Of a stretch of DNA of 64,000 nt, positions 7,244 through 16,598 are shown piece after piece; position 1 is the first letter of the stretch, and each line of letters opens with the position of its first letter. The stretch comes from Aggregatimonas sangjinii. GTDB taxonomy: Bacteria > Bacteroidota > Bacteroidia > Flavobacteriales > Flavobacteriaceae. Position numbers and translations under genes: made by a program. Below the pieces are notes generated by a model, which had not been told where the DNA came from, did not search any database, and saw nothing but the letters and a program-made list of their open reading frames with translations. The stretch spans positions 4,385,501 to 4,449,500 of the forward strand of contig NZ_CP040710.1 in assembly GCF_005943945.1 (NCBI RefSeq), read 5' to 3'.

Positions 7244-8281
7244 ATGGTCGAGAAATTAGGCATACGGGATTTGAATGTGCACGATGTGATAAAGGACATG
7301 GCGAAGAATTTCGGTATTTCATATGATGAAGAACATCATGAAATGTGTATTCGTATCCCCGATGAATTGGGATCGGGCTATGTAAAAGCAATCCAATTCG
7401 AGAACGGGCTTGGTATTTTAGAATCGGACTACCTCTTAAAAAAGAAATTCCATATTGAAATGCAAAAGGGGGTAATACATCCCTTAAAGATAATTTTCAA
7501 TCGTGAATCGGCTTTTGATCATAAATTTAACGGGAAGGAAGAGGAACATCGTATAGATCATCTTGAGAGCGCTATCCTGTCAAGCAACTCTAAACATACG
7601 CACGTCTTTAAAATGCCCGCAAATGAACCTATCTGCACTTTTAGTATTCAAATCAACCGAAAACTTTTCGAAAAGAAAATAGACGCTTTTCTTTCCGATA
7701 TGGATGAAAACACGGAAACCTTATTTCGTGATGTAAACGGAATCAATCTCTACTTTCATAAGAGCCATTATAGTTTGGACATTTCTCGGTTTATAGAAGA
7801 ATTTACCGAATGTGAACTCCAGGGCTTCATGAAAGCCGTATATCAGGAGGGCAAAGCGTACGAAATTCTTACCCATCACCTTAAACAGTATTTAGATGAT
7901 TTGAATGAGCCCGACAAACGTAAAATCCTGCGACAGTCTACGGTTAATCGTATCGAAAAGGCAGTTGACCTCATAAAGGAAGAAATCGCTACGGTCGGTA
8001 ATGTGGTTGCGTTGGCCAATGACGTTGGTCTCAACCAGAATACGCTACAGGCCGGATTTAAGCAGTTGTACGGGAAGTCGGTAAATCAATTCATACGCGA
8101 TGAGCGAATAGAAATGGCCAAAGACCTCATTGAGACCTCGAATATGAATATTACGGAAATTACGTATGCGATCGGTATCAACTCTAGAAGCTATTTTTCC
8201 AAGTTGTTCAAGGAAAAATTTTCGGTAAGTCCGAAGCATTATCTACAAAAAATTCGGGAAGAGGGCCGAAAGACCTCCTAA
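7244..8281 (+). CDS. AraC-family transcriptional regulator, paralogue 1
   Basis: 345 aa. The last about 100 residues form a double helix-turn-helix AraC domain (NVVALANDVGLNQNTLQAGF, then NITEITYAIGINSRSYFSKLF). The first about 230 residues are an uncharacterised sensory region shared with three other regulators at 8590, 10563 and 17443, including the patch around GYVKAIQFENGLGILESD. It is the most diverged of the four. Placement between stress-related operons suggests control of the surrounding island, but no target site is proven. Confidence 0.88.
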   Translation: MVEKLGIRDLNVHDVIKDMAKNFGISYDEEHHEMCIRIPDELGSGYVKAIQFENGLGILESDYLLKKKFHIEMQKGVIHPLKIIFNRESAFDHKFNGKEEEHRIDHLESAILSSNSKHTHVFKMPANEPICTFSIQINRKLFEKKIDAFLSDMDENTETLFRDVNGINLYFHKSHYSLDISRFIEEFTECELQGFMKAVYQEGKAYEILTHHLKQYLDDLNEPDKRKILRQSTVNRIEKAVDLIKEEIATVGNVVALANDVGLNQNTLQAGFKQLYGKSVNQFIRDERIEMAKDLIETSNMNITEITYAIGINSRSYFSKLFKEKFSVSPKHYLQKIREEGRKTS

Positions 8282-8589
8282 AAGTATTTCCTCGATTATG
8301 CCTAAACAAGTCTTCCAGTCCACATGATCATACTAAGAAGAGTTGTCTTCCGATTCTACGACAAAATATTCCCTTGCTTTTCTGCCGGCAGCCGATTCTT
8401 TGTTTTCTTCTAAAATTCCGCTTTAGGCTATACTAAGATATATTTTAAGATTGTTTAACAATTTTTCCATTAAATTAAACGAGAAAGTGCTCATTTGTGT
8501 TAGTTTGAGTTTCAATACTGTTAATGTGTAGTAGCATTTCGCCATTTCTTTGTAAGGCAAAATTTAAATGTAGATAGGAGAGGTTTCTA
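8282..8589. other. Intergenic region between AraC paralogues 1 and 2
   Basis: 308 bases with no supportable gene. A minus-strand frame beginning at 8783 and running to 8475 is an antisense shadow of paralogue 2. The stretch contains AT-rich sequence (8430-8480) that could hold the promoter of the next gene, but no clear consensus was found. Confidence 0.5.
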
Positions 8590-9615
8590 ATGAGAGAAAT
8601 TGTTATAACTAGTACAAAAGACGATGTTATTCTTGAGCAGCTTAATGTATGCTTGGAAGGCGATCTGACCGATAATTGGGGTGAGCGTGTGCTTACCTTC
8701 GATAATGCCTTAGGCAAAGGCGTGGTTCGCAGCATATCTTTTGACTGGGGCGTATCGCTGTTAGATTGCGATGTTATGTTCAATGAGGATGTAAAAATCG
8801 TATTTCAGACCTCCAGCGTAACGCCCATTGAATTCGTTTTTATTTCAAAGGGTTCTTTCAAGTACAATGCCGATGATACTGAAGAAATTATAGACCTGGA
8901 GCAATACCAGAATATTATTTTGGCACCGAAACGATATTCTAAGAAAACTTTTATGTTCCCACCCGATCGTCAGATCAAGGTAAATTTTATTCGGATACTT
9001 CGAAAAGAGTATCTCAAGAAAAAAAATAACAATGTTACATTTTTAAATGAACTCCTTTTGTCGGTGTTCAATGATGAGAATGCAAACCTACCGTATAAAC
9101 ATAAAGGTAGTTTCAGTTTAAAAATTGCAGATGAGGTGAAAGCGTTAAACGCCGTATATGACAGCGGTATCATGCGTACTTTATCCTTGGAAGGCCGCTT
9201 GTACCTTATATTGGCCATGCAATTGATGGAGCATCACAACTTCGAGAATAAAGTAACGCTCCCTGAATCCTTGTCAAAAAGTGACATTAAAAAAATACAT
9301 GAACTGTCTCAATATATTGTCGATAATATTGCCAATCCGTTGTCGGTAGTAATTTTGGCAGAGCAATCCGGCTTGAGCCCTAAGAAACTGCAATTGGGTT
9401 TTAGGGTGCTATATTCCAAATCGGTAAACGAGTACATTAGGCAATTGAAATTGGAAATTTCCAGAGATTACCTCAAAAACACCGAATTATCCGTCTCCGA
9501 AATCGTTTATGCCATTGGGATAAAAAGTAGAAGCTATTTTTCGAAGATTTTTTCTGAAGCCTATGGCATTTTGCCTACAGAGTATCGTAAACATTTATTG
9601 AAGAAAGAACTTTAG
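8590..9615 (+). CDS. AraC-family transcriptional regulator, paralogue 2
   Basis: 341 aa with a C-terminal AraC domain (LSVVILAEQSGLSPKKLQLGF and LSVSEIVYAIGIKSRSYFSKIF). Its N-terminal half is closest to the paralogue at 17443: both start M(R/T)EI(V/I)I and contain SFDWGVSLL or TFDWGVSLL near residue 55. The conserved N-terminal domain has no recognised ligand-binding family. It converges on an SRAP-like gene only 7 bases away. Confidence 0.9.
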   Translation: MREIVITSTKDDVILEQLNVCLEGDLTDNWGERVLTFDNALGKGVVRSISFDWGVSLLDCDVMFNEDVKIVFQTSSVTPIEFVFISKGSFKYNADDTEEIIDLEQYQNIILAPKRYSKKTFMFPPDRQIKVNFIRILRKEYLKKKNNNVTFLNELLLSVFNDENANLPYKHKGSFSLKIADEVKALNAVYDSGIMRTLSLEGRLYLILAMQLMEHHNFENKVTLPESLSKSDIKKIHELSQYIVDNIANPLSVVILAEQSGLSPKKLQLGFRVLYSKSVNEYIRQLKLEISRDYLKNTELSVSEIVYAIGIKSRSYFSKIFSEAYGILPTEYRKHLLKKEL

Positions 9616-9622
9616 CCAACTC

Positions 9623-10327
9623 TCATTCGTCTGTAGGTAGATTGCCATAATCATACGGCCCGAGCATACTGTCGTAAGAGATATTTTGATTGAAGAACTC
9701 TTTTTCAATAGGAGTTGCATGCAATTTATTATCGTGGTCCTGCCCCAAGAATTCCTTTATTTCTTTCGGTCGAAGGGAATCATCAAGATAAATATCCGCC
9801 AGACTCTCTTTGATAACAATAGGCATTTTGTCTCCGACATTTTGAAACTTTTTGATAAAGTCGTCGGCTTTTTTTACCAATAGGGAGCATGTGATAAAAC
9901 CATCCTCTAAAACATTATATACACCCGCAAGATAAAATGGGGCTCCGGATTTTAAACCAATATGATACGGATAAACCTTCCCGTCTCGAAGATAGCAGGT
10001 AAAGAAGCCCGTAACGATAAAGAGACACCTTCTGTGCTTAAAGGGTCTGGAATACCAGAGATCTGACGTTATTCCGGCATAATCAAAGTGTAATGTATTG
10101 GTCACGTTTTGAAAAGCGGTCCACTCGTCTGTGTATTCCTCTGGAAGAATACCCCAAATACCCAAGGAAATCAATTCGGGCTGTTCCGCTGTTACAATAG
10201 AAACATTGGTCTCTATCAAACCATTTATGACTACTTCAGGTTTGTAGAGATTAGGGTGTTTGAAAGACAAACCTAACCTTCGCTCGATCCTCGACCGTTC
10301 CGCAGTATTTGAAAGTTTATAGTACAT
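9623..10327 (-). CDS. SRAP-family (HMCES/YedK-like) protein without catalytic residues
   Basis: 234 aa. The SRAP fold is recognisable from the segments GIWGILP, RRCLFIVTGFF, PFYLAGVYN and DKMPIVI. Normal SRAP proteins begin Met-Cys, and Cys2 forms the DNA-protein crosslink at abasic sites. Here residue 2 is Tyr (TAC). The catalytic Glu of GFYEW is Thr110 and the His of HDRMP is Gly165. All three key residues are therefore gone. It may bind DNA without crosslinking, have another role, or be a decaying gene, although the frame is intact. It lies among four AraC paralogues. Confidence 0.8.
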   Translation of the reverse strand: MYYKLSNTAERSRIERRLGLSFKHPNLYKPEVVINGLIETNVSIVTAEQPELISLGIWGILPEEYTDEWTAFQNVTNTLHFDYAGITSDLWYSRPFKHRRCLFIVTGFFTCYLRDGKVYPYHIGLKSGAPFYLAGVYNVLEDGFITCSLLVKKADDFIKKFQNVGDKMPIVIKESLADIYLDDSLRPKEIKEFLGQDHDNKLHATPIEKEFFNQNISYDSMLGPYDYGNLPTDE

Positions 10328-10562
10328 AAGGTTTGCTTAGAAGATGCAAGTAACGAAAAGAGCGATAGTATCATTGTTTCAATTAAGATAAAATGTAACC
10401 CATTAAAAATTAATTGTTTAAGCAAAATTCTTAAATCGCTGATTTTTACGCAATAACGTTAAACATTTATTTTAAATCGGTAAGGCCGTACTGTCTGTAA
10501 TGGTAATTTTGAGGTAAGATAAAGTAATAGGTCTAAAAAGGTCTTTGAAAAATTTGTAAATT

Positions 10563-11594
10563 ATGGAAACTAGAAAAAAAAGGGCAAAGCAAGAACTCGA
10601 ATCCTTGGCAGCGCACCTTGTAGGCGAGGTAGTTTACGAGAATGGTGTACAGGTACTTAAAGTCAGTAATGAGATTGGAGAAGGACAGGTACAATGTATC
10701 TGTTTCGACGATGGTCTTATTGCCATGGAGTTCGATGTAGCATTAAAGCAGAATATTTCTGTGCTATTGAACGAGAAGCAAGGCGATATGGTGTATTTTC
10801 TATATTGTCTGGAAGGGAATTGTCTTCATAAATTCCAAAAAGATGAAGTGATTACCAAATTGGAAGAATTGCAAACGGCTGTTGTTTCAAACAGCACGGA
10901 GCTGTTGAGCGAATTATTGATCCGTAAGGATAGTCGATTGATTTTAAATCTTATTAGAATCGATAGAAAGAAATACGTTAAGAAATTCAAGAAAGATTTT
11001 GAAGGTTTTGACCAGAAGACTTTGCAATTTCTTGATTCGTTCAATGATCATAAAGGGTATTTTCACCTGGGGAAGATAAACCTTGAAATAGGAGAGCTCA
11101 TCAAGATGCTTGAAAATGCGAAATTCGTAAACGACTTGTCGACACTGATGCAGTTCGAAGGTATTTGCCATCTGATACTTGCAAAGCAAATCGAGCAATT
11201 CAGATTTGAAATGGAATTTGGAAAGAGCCCTGCGACCACATTATTAAAGCGGGAACTAAAGGATATTGGGGAAGTCAGTGATTTTATCAAAAATTATCCG
11301 GAGGTACAGCATACTATTACCAATCTGTGTTCCAAATCGGGCCTTTCCGCAGCAAAACTGCAACAAGGCTTTCGTTTCATACATGACATGACGGTTGGCG
11401 AGTTCGTTCGCGATACCCGTTTAAAAAGAGCCCGTCATCTATTGCAGACCACAGAGATGAACATTTCCGAAGTGGTCTATACCATTGGTTTGACCAGCAG
11501 GAGCTATTTTTGTAAGATTTTCAAGGCCAAATACCGTTGTAGTCCAAAGCAATACAAAAAAAATGTACTGCAAAAGCAGCAAATCGAGGCGTAG
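10563..11594 (+). CDS. AraC-family transcriptional regulator, paralogue 3
   Basis: 343 aa. C-terminal AraC domain with the two helix-turn-helix segments (SGLSAAKLQQGFRFIHDMTV and NISEVVYTIGLTSRSYFCKIF). The N-terminal region carries the family patch GQVQCICFDDGLIAMEFDV. Gene ends at a bidirectional terminator shared with the DUF2383 gene. The sequence TAATTTTG about 60 bases upstream fits the TAnnTTTG -7 box, but no good -33 element precedes it. Confidence 0.9.
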   Translation: METRKKRAKQELESLAAHLVGEVVYENGVQVLKVSNEIGEGQVQCICFDDGLIAMEFDVALKQNISVLLNEKQGDMVYFLYCLEGNCLHKFQKDEVITKLEELQTAVVSNSTELLSELLIRKDSRLILNLIRIDRKKYVKKFKKDFEGFDQKTLQFLDSFNDHKGYFHLGKINLEIGELIKMLENAKFVNDLSTLMQFEGICHLILAKQIEQFRFEMEFGKSPATTLLKRELKDIGEVSDFIKNYPEVQHTITNLCSKSGLSAAKLQQGFRFIHDMTVGEFVRDTRLKRARHLLQTTEMNISEVVYTIGLTSRSYFCKIFKAKYRCSPKQYKKNVLQKQQIEA

Positions 11595-11662
11595 TTTCAA
11601 TCTAAAAAATCTCCTACGGTCCATCCTCTGGGATAGTCGGGTTCAAGAAATTTTTTATCAGC

Positions 11663-11705
11663 AAAAAGGCCCTTCCGAGATTTATCTCGGAAGGGCCTTT
11701 TTTGG
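11663..11705. terminator. Bidirectional terminator between convergent genes
   Basis: AAAAAGGCCCTTCCGAGA at 11663-11680 pairs perfectly with TCTCGGAAGGGCCTTTTT from 11685, giving an 18-bp stem and a 4-base loop with T tracts on both strands. It lies between the AraC gene (stop 11594, plus) and the DUF2383 gene (stop 11721, minus). Confidence 0.92.
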
Positions 11706-11720
11706 TTTTGATTACTTCGT

Positions 11721-12170
11721 TTAACTAATGTCTTCCAATCGCTTGATAGTGTTCAAGCCATTTTCAATATGACTTTTTTGTGTTTTCAACAAAGACGCCG
11801 TAGTTGAGGGTAACGAAGTTTCTCCCAAAATATCATCATATTCTTCCACTGCCGCTTTTTCTCCCCTAATAGCCTCTTCCAACATCGATTCTGCATCATC
11901 GGCAGAAAATAACGCTTTCACATCCATCCAGGTACGGTGTGCTGCACCCGTGAGACTACCTCCTTTATCAACCTCCTGACCAAACGATTTGATTTCTGAC
12001 TTTAAATCATGTCCGAAGTCATAGCGTTCCTGAGCTTTTTTTTGAAAAAATTCTTTCAATGGGGTGTTGTCGGTATTCTCGGCCGCTTTTTTAAACCCTT
12101 TTTCAGCGTCATAGGTCTTTTCTAAAAGGTCATTCAATTTATTGCCTACTGTTTCTGTGTATGTACTCAT
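11721..12170 (-). CDS. DUF2383 (PA2169-family) four-helix-bundle protein
   Basis: 149 aa, all helical by composition. Two pairs of ferritin-like helices are visible: LNDLLEKTYDAEKGFKKAAE with RYDFGHDLKSEI, and MLEEAIRGEKAAVEEYDDIL with IENGLNTIKRL. The Glu/His positions (EKGF, ER, EE.RGE, EEYDDI, H) fit the ferritin-like metal-site pattern of the PA2169/DUF2383 family. Members are stress-induced and of unknown activity, possibly iron or oxidant handling. Monocistronic, with a terminator directly after it. Confidence 0.85.
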   Translation of the reverse strand: MSTYTETVGNKLNDLLEKTYDAEKGFKKAAENTDNTPLKEFFQKKAQERYDFGHDLKSEIKSFGQEVDKGGSLTGAAHRTWMDVKALFSADDAESMLEEAIRGEKAAVEEYDDILGETSLPSTTASLLKTQKSHIENGLNTIKRLEDIS

Positions 12171-12268
12171 AATCTTTAAAATTTTTTAGTGAGTGATAAC
12201 TTTTTTAATTGGATGCCTATCACATTACATCCGAATCGCACCAATAGTGTTTTCAAATGAAAACTTTT

Positions 12269-12535
12269 TTAATGCCGATAGAAGGGATTACGACTTTTAA
12301 AGCCTTCGATTTTTTGTTTCAACTTTTCCCTCGATTCAATAGTCGACTCCTGTTCTGAAGTAATCGACAATGATTGATGAATCTCGATAAAGGGTAAAAT
12401 CCGTTTCTCGGTATTCTGTTCGGCCGAAGGGGCAATTGTTCGAGCTTGTTTAATAAAAGGAAAGATGAGCAGAACGAATATTCCCAATACCGAACCAATA
12501 AGGAGTATGATATAAGGAGAATTGGATGCAAACAT
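12269..12535 (-). CDS. Small single-span membrane protein, unknown
   Basis: 88 aa. One N-terminal transmembrane helix (about residues 8-28, IILLIGSVLGIFVLLIFPFI) and a hydrophilic, probably helical cytoplasmic tail rich in Glu, Ser and Arg. No family was recognised. It lies 98 bases upstream of the DUF2383 gene on the same strand. A competing frame in the same interval (12319-12531) has less natural composition. Real gene likely, function unknown. Confidence 0.6.
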   Translation of the reverse strand: MFASNSPYIILLIGSVLGIFVLLIFPFIKQARTIAPSAEQNTEKRILPFIEIHQSLSITSEQESTIESREKLKQKIEGFKSRNPFYRH

Positions 12536-12779
12536 AGTTACGCGATTTTTTTATAAAATTAGGTACATACAAACTAATCGGTTTGTTTAAAAGATGAAAG
12601 TATTGACTCATTCAGGCCGGCCCTCACCATAGAACCTATTGGGTTAAAAACTTTCCTTTTTGGTGCCAGTTCAAATTGTAGTTGTATCTTAATTGTGTTA
12701 ATTTCAAATGTTCGATGAAGCTATGGCTTGGCAACAGACGAAGGCGAAAAACGACATTAATTTGTCACTTAAATCAAAA

Positions 12780-12995
12780 ATGATGATACGAGAAGGAACT
12801 AAAGTAAAATGGAAATGGGGCAACGGAACTGCAGAAGGTAAAGTTCAAGAGACCTATACCAGTAAAGTTACCAAAACCATTAAAGGAACTACTGTTACTC
12901 GGGATGCTGATGACGACAACAAAGCGCTGTATATAAAACAGGATGACGGCGACCATGTTTTAAAGAGTGAAAGCGAAGTAGAAAGAGTTGATTAA
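12780..12995 (+). CDS. DUF2945 (hypervirulence-associated Tudor-like domain) protein
   Basis: 71 aa from ATG 12780. A longer frame opens at 12708, but family members start at M-x-R-E-G-T-K-V. The sequence REGTKVKWKWGNGTAEGKV, the threonine/lysine-rich middle and the ending SEVERVD match DUF2945, a small beta-barrel domain. These proteins often accompany stress genes in bacteria and are also found in fungi. The biochemical role is unknown; nucleic-acid or protein binding has been suggested from the Tudor-like fold. Confidence 0.85.
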   Translation: MMIREGTKVKWKWGNGTAEGKVQETYTSKVTKTIKGTTVTRDADDDNKALYIKQDDGDHVLKSESEVERVD

Positions 12996-13026
12996 AGACT
13001 GCGTTCTCAAGGAATAGGGTCGAGAT

Positions 13027-14097
13027 TCAAGCTTCCGTCAAGGTAGGTTTATGGGCTTTGATGAGGTCTAAGACAACTTGTTCGGAGGGAGAGAAAAAAG
13101 GAGCATTATCATTGATAGCATCTACTTTATCAAACGCTTCGCCAAGGTTTCCCGATTCGTATTGCCGGGCAAGCATCGGGTGAACATAATATTTTCTGCA
13201 AACATTTCGCGTATTGCCCAGCTCTTTCGCAGTACTGTCGTACGCCCTTAAAATATTCTTTTGTATTTGCTTTGGCGTCTTTGGAGTTTTAAGGGCCATT
13301 AAACTCTCGAAAAATATGATGGAACCGGACCAAGTCCTGAAATCTTTTGCGGTAAATAGGGCACCGCTGATTTTGTGCAGGTAATCATTCACCATACCAC
13401 TATCTACCGAATGTTTGTCGCCCTTAGCATCGTAATATTGGAACAATTCCCATCCCGGAATTTCCTCACAGCGGTTTACCAATCTGATCAAGCGTTTATT
13501 GCGCAGCGTAATCTTGTGCTGTTTTCCTTTCTTGCCCTTGAATTCAAATTTTAGGGCATCTTTGAACGTGTTTACATGTCGCGTTCGTAAGGTCGAGAGA
13601 CCATAGGTTTTATTTCTTTTCGCATATTGCTCATTACCTATCCTGATGTGGGTTTCCTCCATTAAGCGTATGATGAGCGCGAGAACTTTAGATTTCGTCC
13701 AATCTTTCTGATCTAAATCCTGATCCACGCGTTCCCGTATCTTCGGTAATTGTTCCCCGAAGGAAATCATCTTATAAAATTTGGTCTGATTGCGTACTTT
13801 GGTCCATGTAGGATGATAACGGTATTGCTTTCTACGTTTCGTATCCCTTCCTACGGCCTGTAGATGCCCATTTGGCAAATGCGTGATTCTGACGTTCTCC
13901 CATGCTGGGGGTATTACCAAACCCTCAATTCGTTTCAACTGGTCCTCTTCCTTCAACAATGAACCGTTCGCAGCATACTCGAACGCTTTATTTTTCTTAA
14001 TCCTATTGATGGTTAATTCGTCATCATTGACATAGGTAAGGTCTAAATGCTCAATAGCTATTTCAGGCTCTTTGAGCAATAATTCTAAGAACTCCAT
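13027..14097 (-). CDS. DNA topoisomerase IB (eukaryotic/poxvirus type)
   Basis: 356 aa from ATG 14097. An upstream in-frame extension to 14202 has no family counterpart. It relaxes supercoils through a 3'-phosphotyrosine link. Visible active-site elements, numbered from this start: Arg152 in RIGN, the lysine-rich KGKKGKQHK beta hairpin, Arg254 in DFRTW, and the CRKYYVHP segment with the catalytic Tyr304. The His found in poxvirus enzymes is an Asn here (GNTRN), as in Deinococcus topoisomerase IB. Bacterial members commonly sit in stress or DNA-repair islands, as here. Confidence 0.92.
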   Translation of the reverse strand: MEFLELLLKEPEIAIEHLDLTYVNDDELTINRIKKNKAFEYAANGSLLKEEDQLKRIEGLVIPPAWENVRITHLPNGHLQAVGRDTKRRKQYRYHPTWTKVRNQTKFYKMISFGEQLPKIRERVDQDLDQKDWTKSKVLALIIRLMEETHIRIGNEQYAKRNKTYGLSTLRTRHVNTFKDALKFEFKGKKGKQHKITLRNKRLIRLVNRCEEIPGWELFQYYDAKGDKHSVDSGMVNDYLHKISGALFTAKDFRTWSGSIIFFESLMALKTPKTPKQIQKNILRAYDSTAKELGNTRNVCRKYYVHPMLARQYESGNLGEAFDKVDAINDNAPFFSPSEQVVLDLIKAHKPTLTEA

Positions 14098-14149
14098 ATC
14101 TTTTAAGGATCCTACCACTTTTATGCGCTGTGTTGAAAGGTTTGAATGT

Positions 14150-14169
14150 ACACTATGAAAAGATAGTGT
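14150..14169. promoter_or_regulatory. Inverted repeat overlapping the topoisomerase IB promoter
   Basis: ACACTAT-GAAAAG-ATAGTGT is a perfect 7-6-7 inverted repeat. Read toward topoisomerase IB (minus strand) it contains TATCTTTT, a 7-of-8 match to the -7 consensus TAnnTTTG, with a TTTT tract about 19 bases upstream. A repressor on this repeat would block the promoter. The repeat is observed; the regulatory role is inferred. Confidence 0.4.
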
Positions 14170-14443
14170 TATGACTGATGATAGAAAAGAAAATGGTCCC
14201 AATATAAACGTATAATGGAACCATTAACCTACAATCAACCAAACATTTTTTATGGCCCTATTTTCTTAGTATCTTAATAGGGAACAACACAAAAATAGGA
14301 AGGTTATGCTACGATGGAGTGCTATATCGGTTAATTGATTAACGTTTTTGCGTTGCCCCATAATTTTTCATGTCAAGAGTAGTATCTTTTCGACAATGAT
14401 AGCGCAAAGCATGCCTCCATTTTAATTTTATGAAGCCACAGAA
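14170..14443. other. Divergent intergenic region between topoisomerase IB and the flavodoxin-like gene
   Basis: No supportable gene. On the plus strand TATCTTTT at 14383-14390, about 55 bases before the next ATG, is a plausible -7 element. Another TATCTTAA near 14270 has a T-rich stretch about 20 bases upstream. Neither is certain. Confidence 0.35.
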
Positions 14444-15157
14444 ATGAAAAAAGACACTGATTTTTCCGAACTGAGCGCAGTTTATATCAACTGTACTTTA
14501 AAAAATTCCTCGAAACAAAGCCACACAGAAGGTTTGATGCGGGTCTCCATGGCTATTTTGAAGGCTGAAAAGGTGTCCGTCGAGTACTTGCGTTTGGCTG
14601 ACCACGAAGTGCCGGTAGGGTTAGTGCCCGATATGACCGAAGAAGGTGCCGAAAAGGATGACTGGCCCGATATCTATAAAAAAATAATGAAGGCCGATAT
14701 CTTGGTTATCGGTACCCCCATTTGGTTGGGCGAACGTTCTTCGATAGCGTCGAAATTAATAGAGCGGCTCTACGGCATGAGCGGAAAAACAAATGATAAA
14801 GGGCAGTATATTTATTACGGCAAGGTAGGTGGTTGTGTCATTACCGGAAATGAAGATGGTATAAAACATTGTGCTATGGGCATGCTTTACGCGCTACAGC
14901 ATCTCGGCTTTAGTATTCCCCCACAAGCCGATTGCGGTTGGATCGGCGAAGCCGGCCCGGGCCCCAGTTATATGGATGAGGAATCGGGAGCGAAGAATAA
15001 TGAGTTCACCAATCGGAATACTACTTTTATGACGTACAACCTATTACATATGGCAAAAATGTTGAAAGCGAACAAAGGGTATCCTGCATATGGTAATTCG
15101 CGGGAGGAGTGGGACGATGGCACGCGGTGGAATTTCGACAATCCAGAATACCGCTAG
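14444..15157 (+). CDS. Flavodoxin-fold NAD(P)H-dependent FMN reductase
   Basis: 237 aa. A Rossmann-like flavodoxin fold: first strand SAVYINCTLKNSSKQSHTEG with the FMN-phosphate loop, then ADILVIGTPIWLGERSS, the hallmark flavin-contacting TPxW segment, then KVGGCVITGNEDG. The C-terminal part (TTFMTYNLLHMAKML) fits the NADPH-dependent FMN reductase family. It probably reduces quinones or other small electron acceptors with NAD(P)H. The DUF2254 gene follows 23 bases later, so they are likely co-transcribed. Confidence 0.85.
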   Translation: MKKDTDFSELSAVYINCTLKNSSKQSHTEGLMRVSMAILKAEKVSVEYLRLADHEVPVGLVPDMTEEGAEKDDWPDIYKKIMKADILVIGTPIWLGERSSIASKLIERLYGMSGKTNDKGQYIYYGKVGGCVITGNEDGIKHCAMGMLYALQHLGFSIPPQADCGWIGEAGPGPSYMDEESGAKNNEFTNRNTTFMTYNLLHMAKMLKANKGYPAYGNSREEWDDGTRWNFDNPEYR

Positions 15158-15180
15158 GCCAATACGCAAAAATTATTTTC

Positions 15181-16485
15181 ATGAAGAATCCGGTCAAAGT
15201 TCTGTTCAAATATTTAAAGCGTATTTATTTTAATGCGCTGCGAAGTATTGCATTTTATCCCGTACTGATAACCTCGTCATTTCTCTTGATTTCCATCATC
15301 GTACTCTATCTGGAAAATACGGGAGTGTTCAACAATTGGAAACAAAGTAGTTCCTATCTATTTGTACAGGATTATGAAACGGCCCGCACGTGGCTCTCTG
15401 CGCTTATAGGGGGTATCTTATCGCTTACGGTATTCAGTTTTACCATGGTGATGTTGGTGCTAAATCAGGCTTCGGCGAATTTTTCACCAAGATTGCTTCC
15501 AGGATTGGTTGCCAATAAAAAGTATCAGATCATACTGGGTTTTTACATCGGCACACTGCTCTATTGTATCGTAGTCTTAATTTCGTTGGGTGCATATGGT
15601 TCCAAAACGGGCTCCTCAGGACTCTCGATTACACTGTCGGCGGTATTCGCCTTGCTTTGTATTTCTATGTTCGTATACTTTATCGATACCATCTCCAAAG
15701 CGATTCAGATACGTAACATTATAGAGGTCGTCTCCAGCTCCTGTATGGAAAGTATTAAGGAATTTCAAGACGATCAGACGGGAGCTGTCATCGGCTTGAA
15801 GGACTATGATACTCAAGGATGGTCTGAAATAGCATGTATTACCTCTGGTTATTTCAGGGGTTTTGATACCAAGCTGCTTTCTGAAGAATTTAAAGATTCG
15901 GTAAACCAAATTGAAGTTATCCCCTACGTCGGGCAACATCTTTGGGAGGGAGATGCGATATTTAGAACGGAGCAAAACCTTTCAGCCGATGAAATTGAAA
16001 ACCTCTTGTTCTGTGTATATATGTCTTCCGACAGACATGTTGAAAATGATGCCTCGGGAGGTATGGTGCAACTCATGGAGATTGCGGTCAAGGCACTTTC
16101 CCCAGGAATAAATGATCCCGGAACAGCTTTGGATGTACTTTCCCATCTCGGTAATCTAATGGCAAAGCATATGGCTTTTCCGGCCATGAGTTCCTCAACG
16201 GTGGAAAATAGTTCCTTGGTAATTTTGAGAAATTACATTACCACTCCAGAGTTATTGCGAATCGTTATTCAGCCAATTCGGGCTTATGGAAAAAGCGATA
16301 GTTCTATTATGAGTGAACTGGTGCGCGTCCTGATTTTTTTACTTAGACAAAAAGGTGTCTCACCCTTGTCTAAAAAAGCTTTGGAAACAGAGCTTGAGGC
16401 GTTGAAAATAGATTTGGAAGAGAATATTGGCAATTCAATCGATAGGGCGTATACGTCAACTATCATGAATTCTACTTATGATTGA
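15181..16485 (+). CDS. DUF2254 membrane protein
   Basis: 434 aa from ATG 15181; a frame opening at 15109 overlaps the previous gene and is less likely. Four transmembrane helices in the first 170 residues are followed by a soluble domain with the conserved stretch LSPGINDPGTALDVL. This is the DUF2254 family, predicted inner-membrane proteins of unknown function found in many Gram-negative bacteria. It follows the flavodoxin-like reductase and precedes dps in a stress-gene neighbourhood. Confidence 0.85.
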   Translation: MKNPVKVLFKYLKRIYFNALRSIAFYPVLITSSFLLISIIVLYLENTGVFNNWKQSSSYLFVQDYETARTWLSALIGGILSLTVFSFTMVMLVLNQASANFSPRLLPGLVANKKYQIILGFYIGTLLYCIVVLISLGAYGSKTGSSGLSITLSAVFALLCISMFVYFIDTISKAIQIRNIIEVVSSSCMESIKEFQDDQTGAVIGLKDYDTQGWSEIACITSGYFRGFDTKLLSEEFKDSVNQIEVIPYVGQHLWEGDAIFRTEQNLSADEIENLLFCVYMSSDRHVENDASGGMVQLMEIAVKALSPGINDPGTALDVLSHLGNLMAKHMAFPAMSSSTVENSSLVILRNYITTPELLRIVIQPIRAYGKSDSSIMSELVRVLIFLLRQKGVSPLSKKALETELEALKIDLEENIGNSIDRAYTSTIMNSTYD

Positions 16486-16598
16486 TGGGAATAGGGCGAC
16501 TGTTTTTTCGCTCCACGGCGAACTAAAAACAACTCAAATTGAAAAGGTATCTTAATTTGGAATGAAATACGTCACATCCCATCTTGATACAGCTAACG

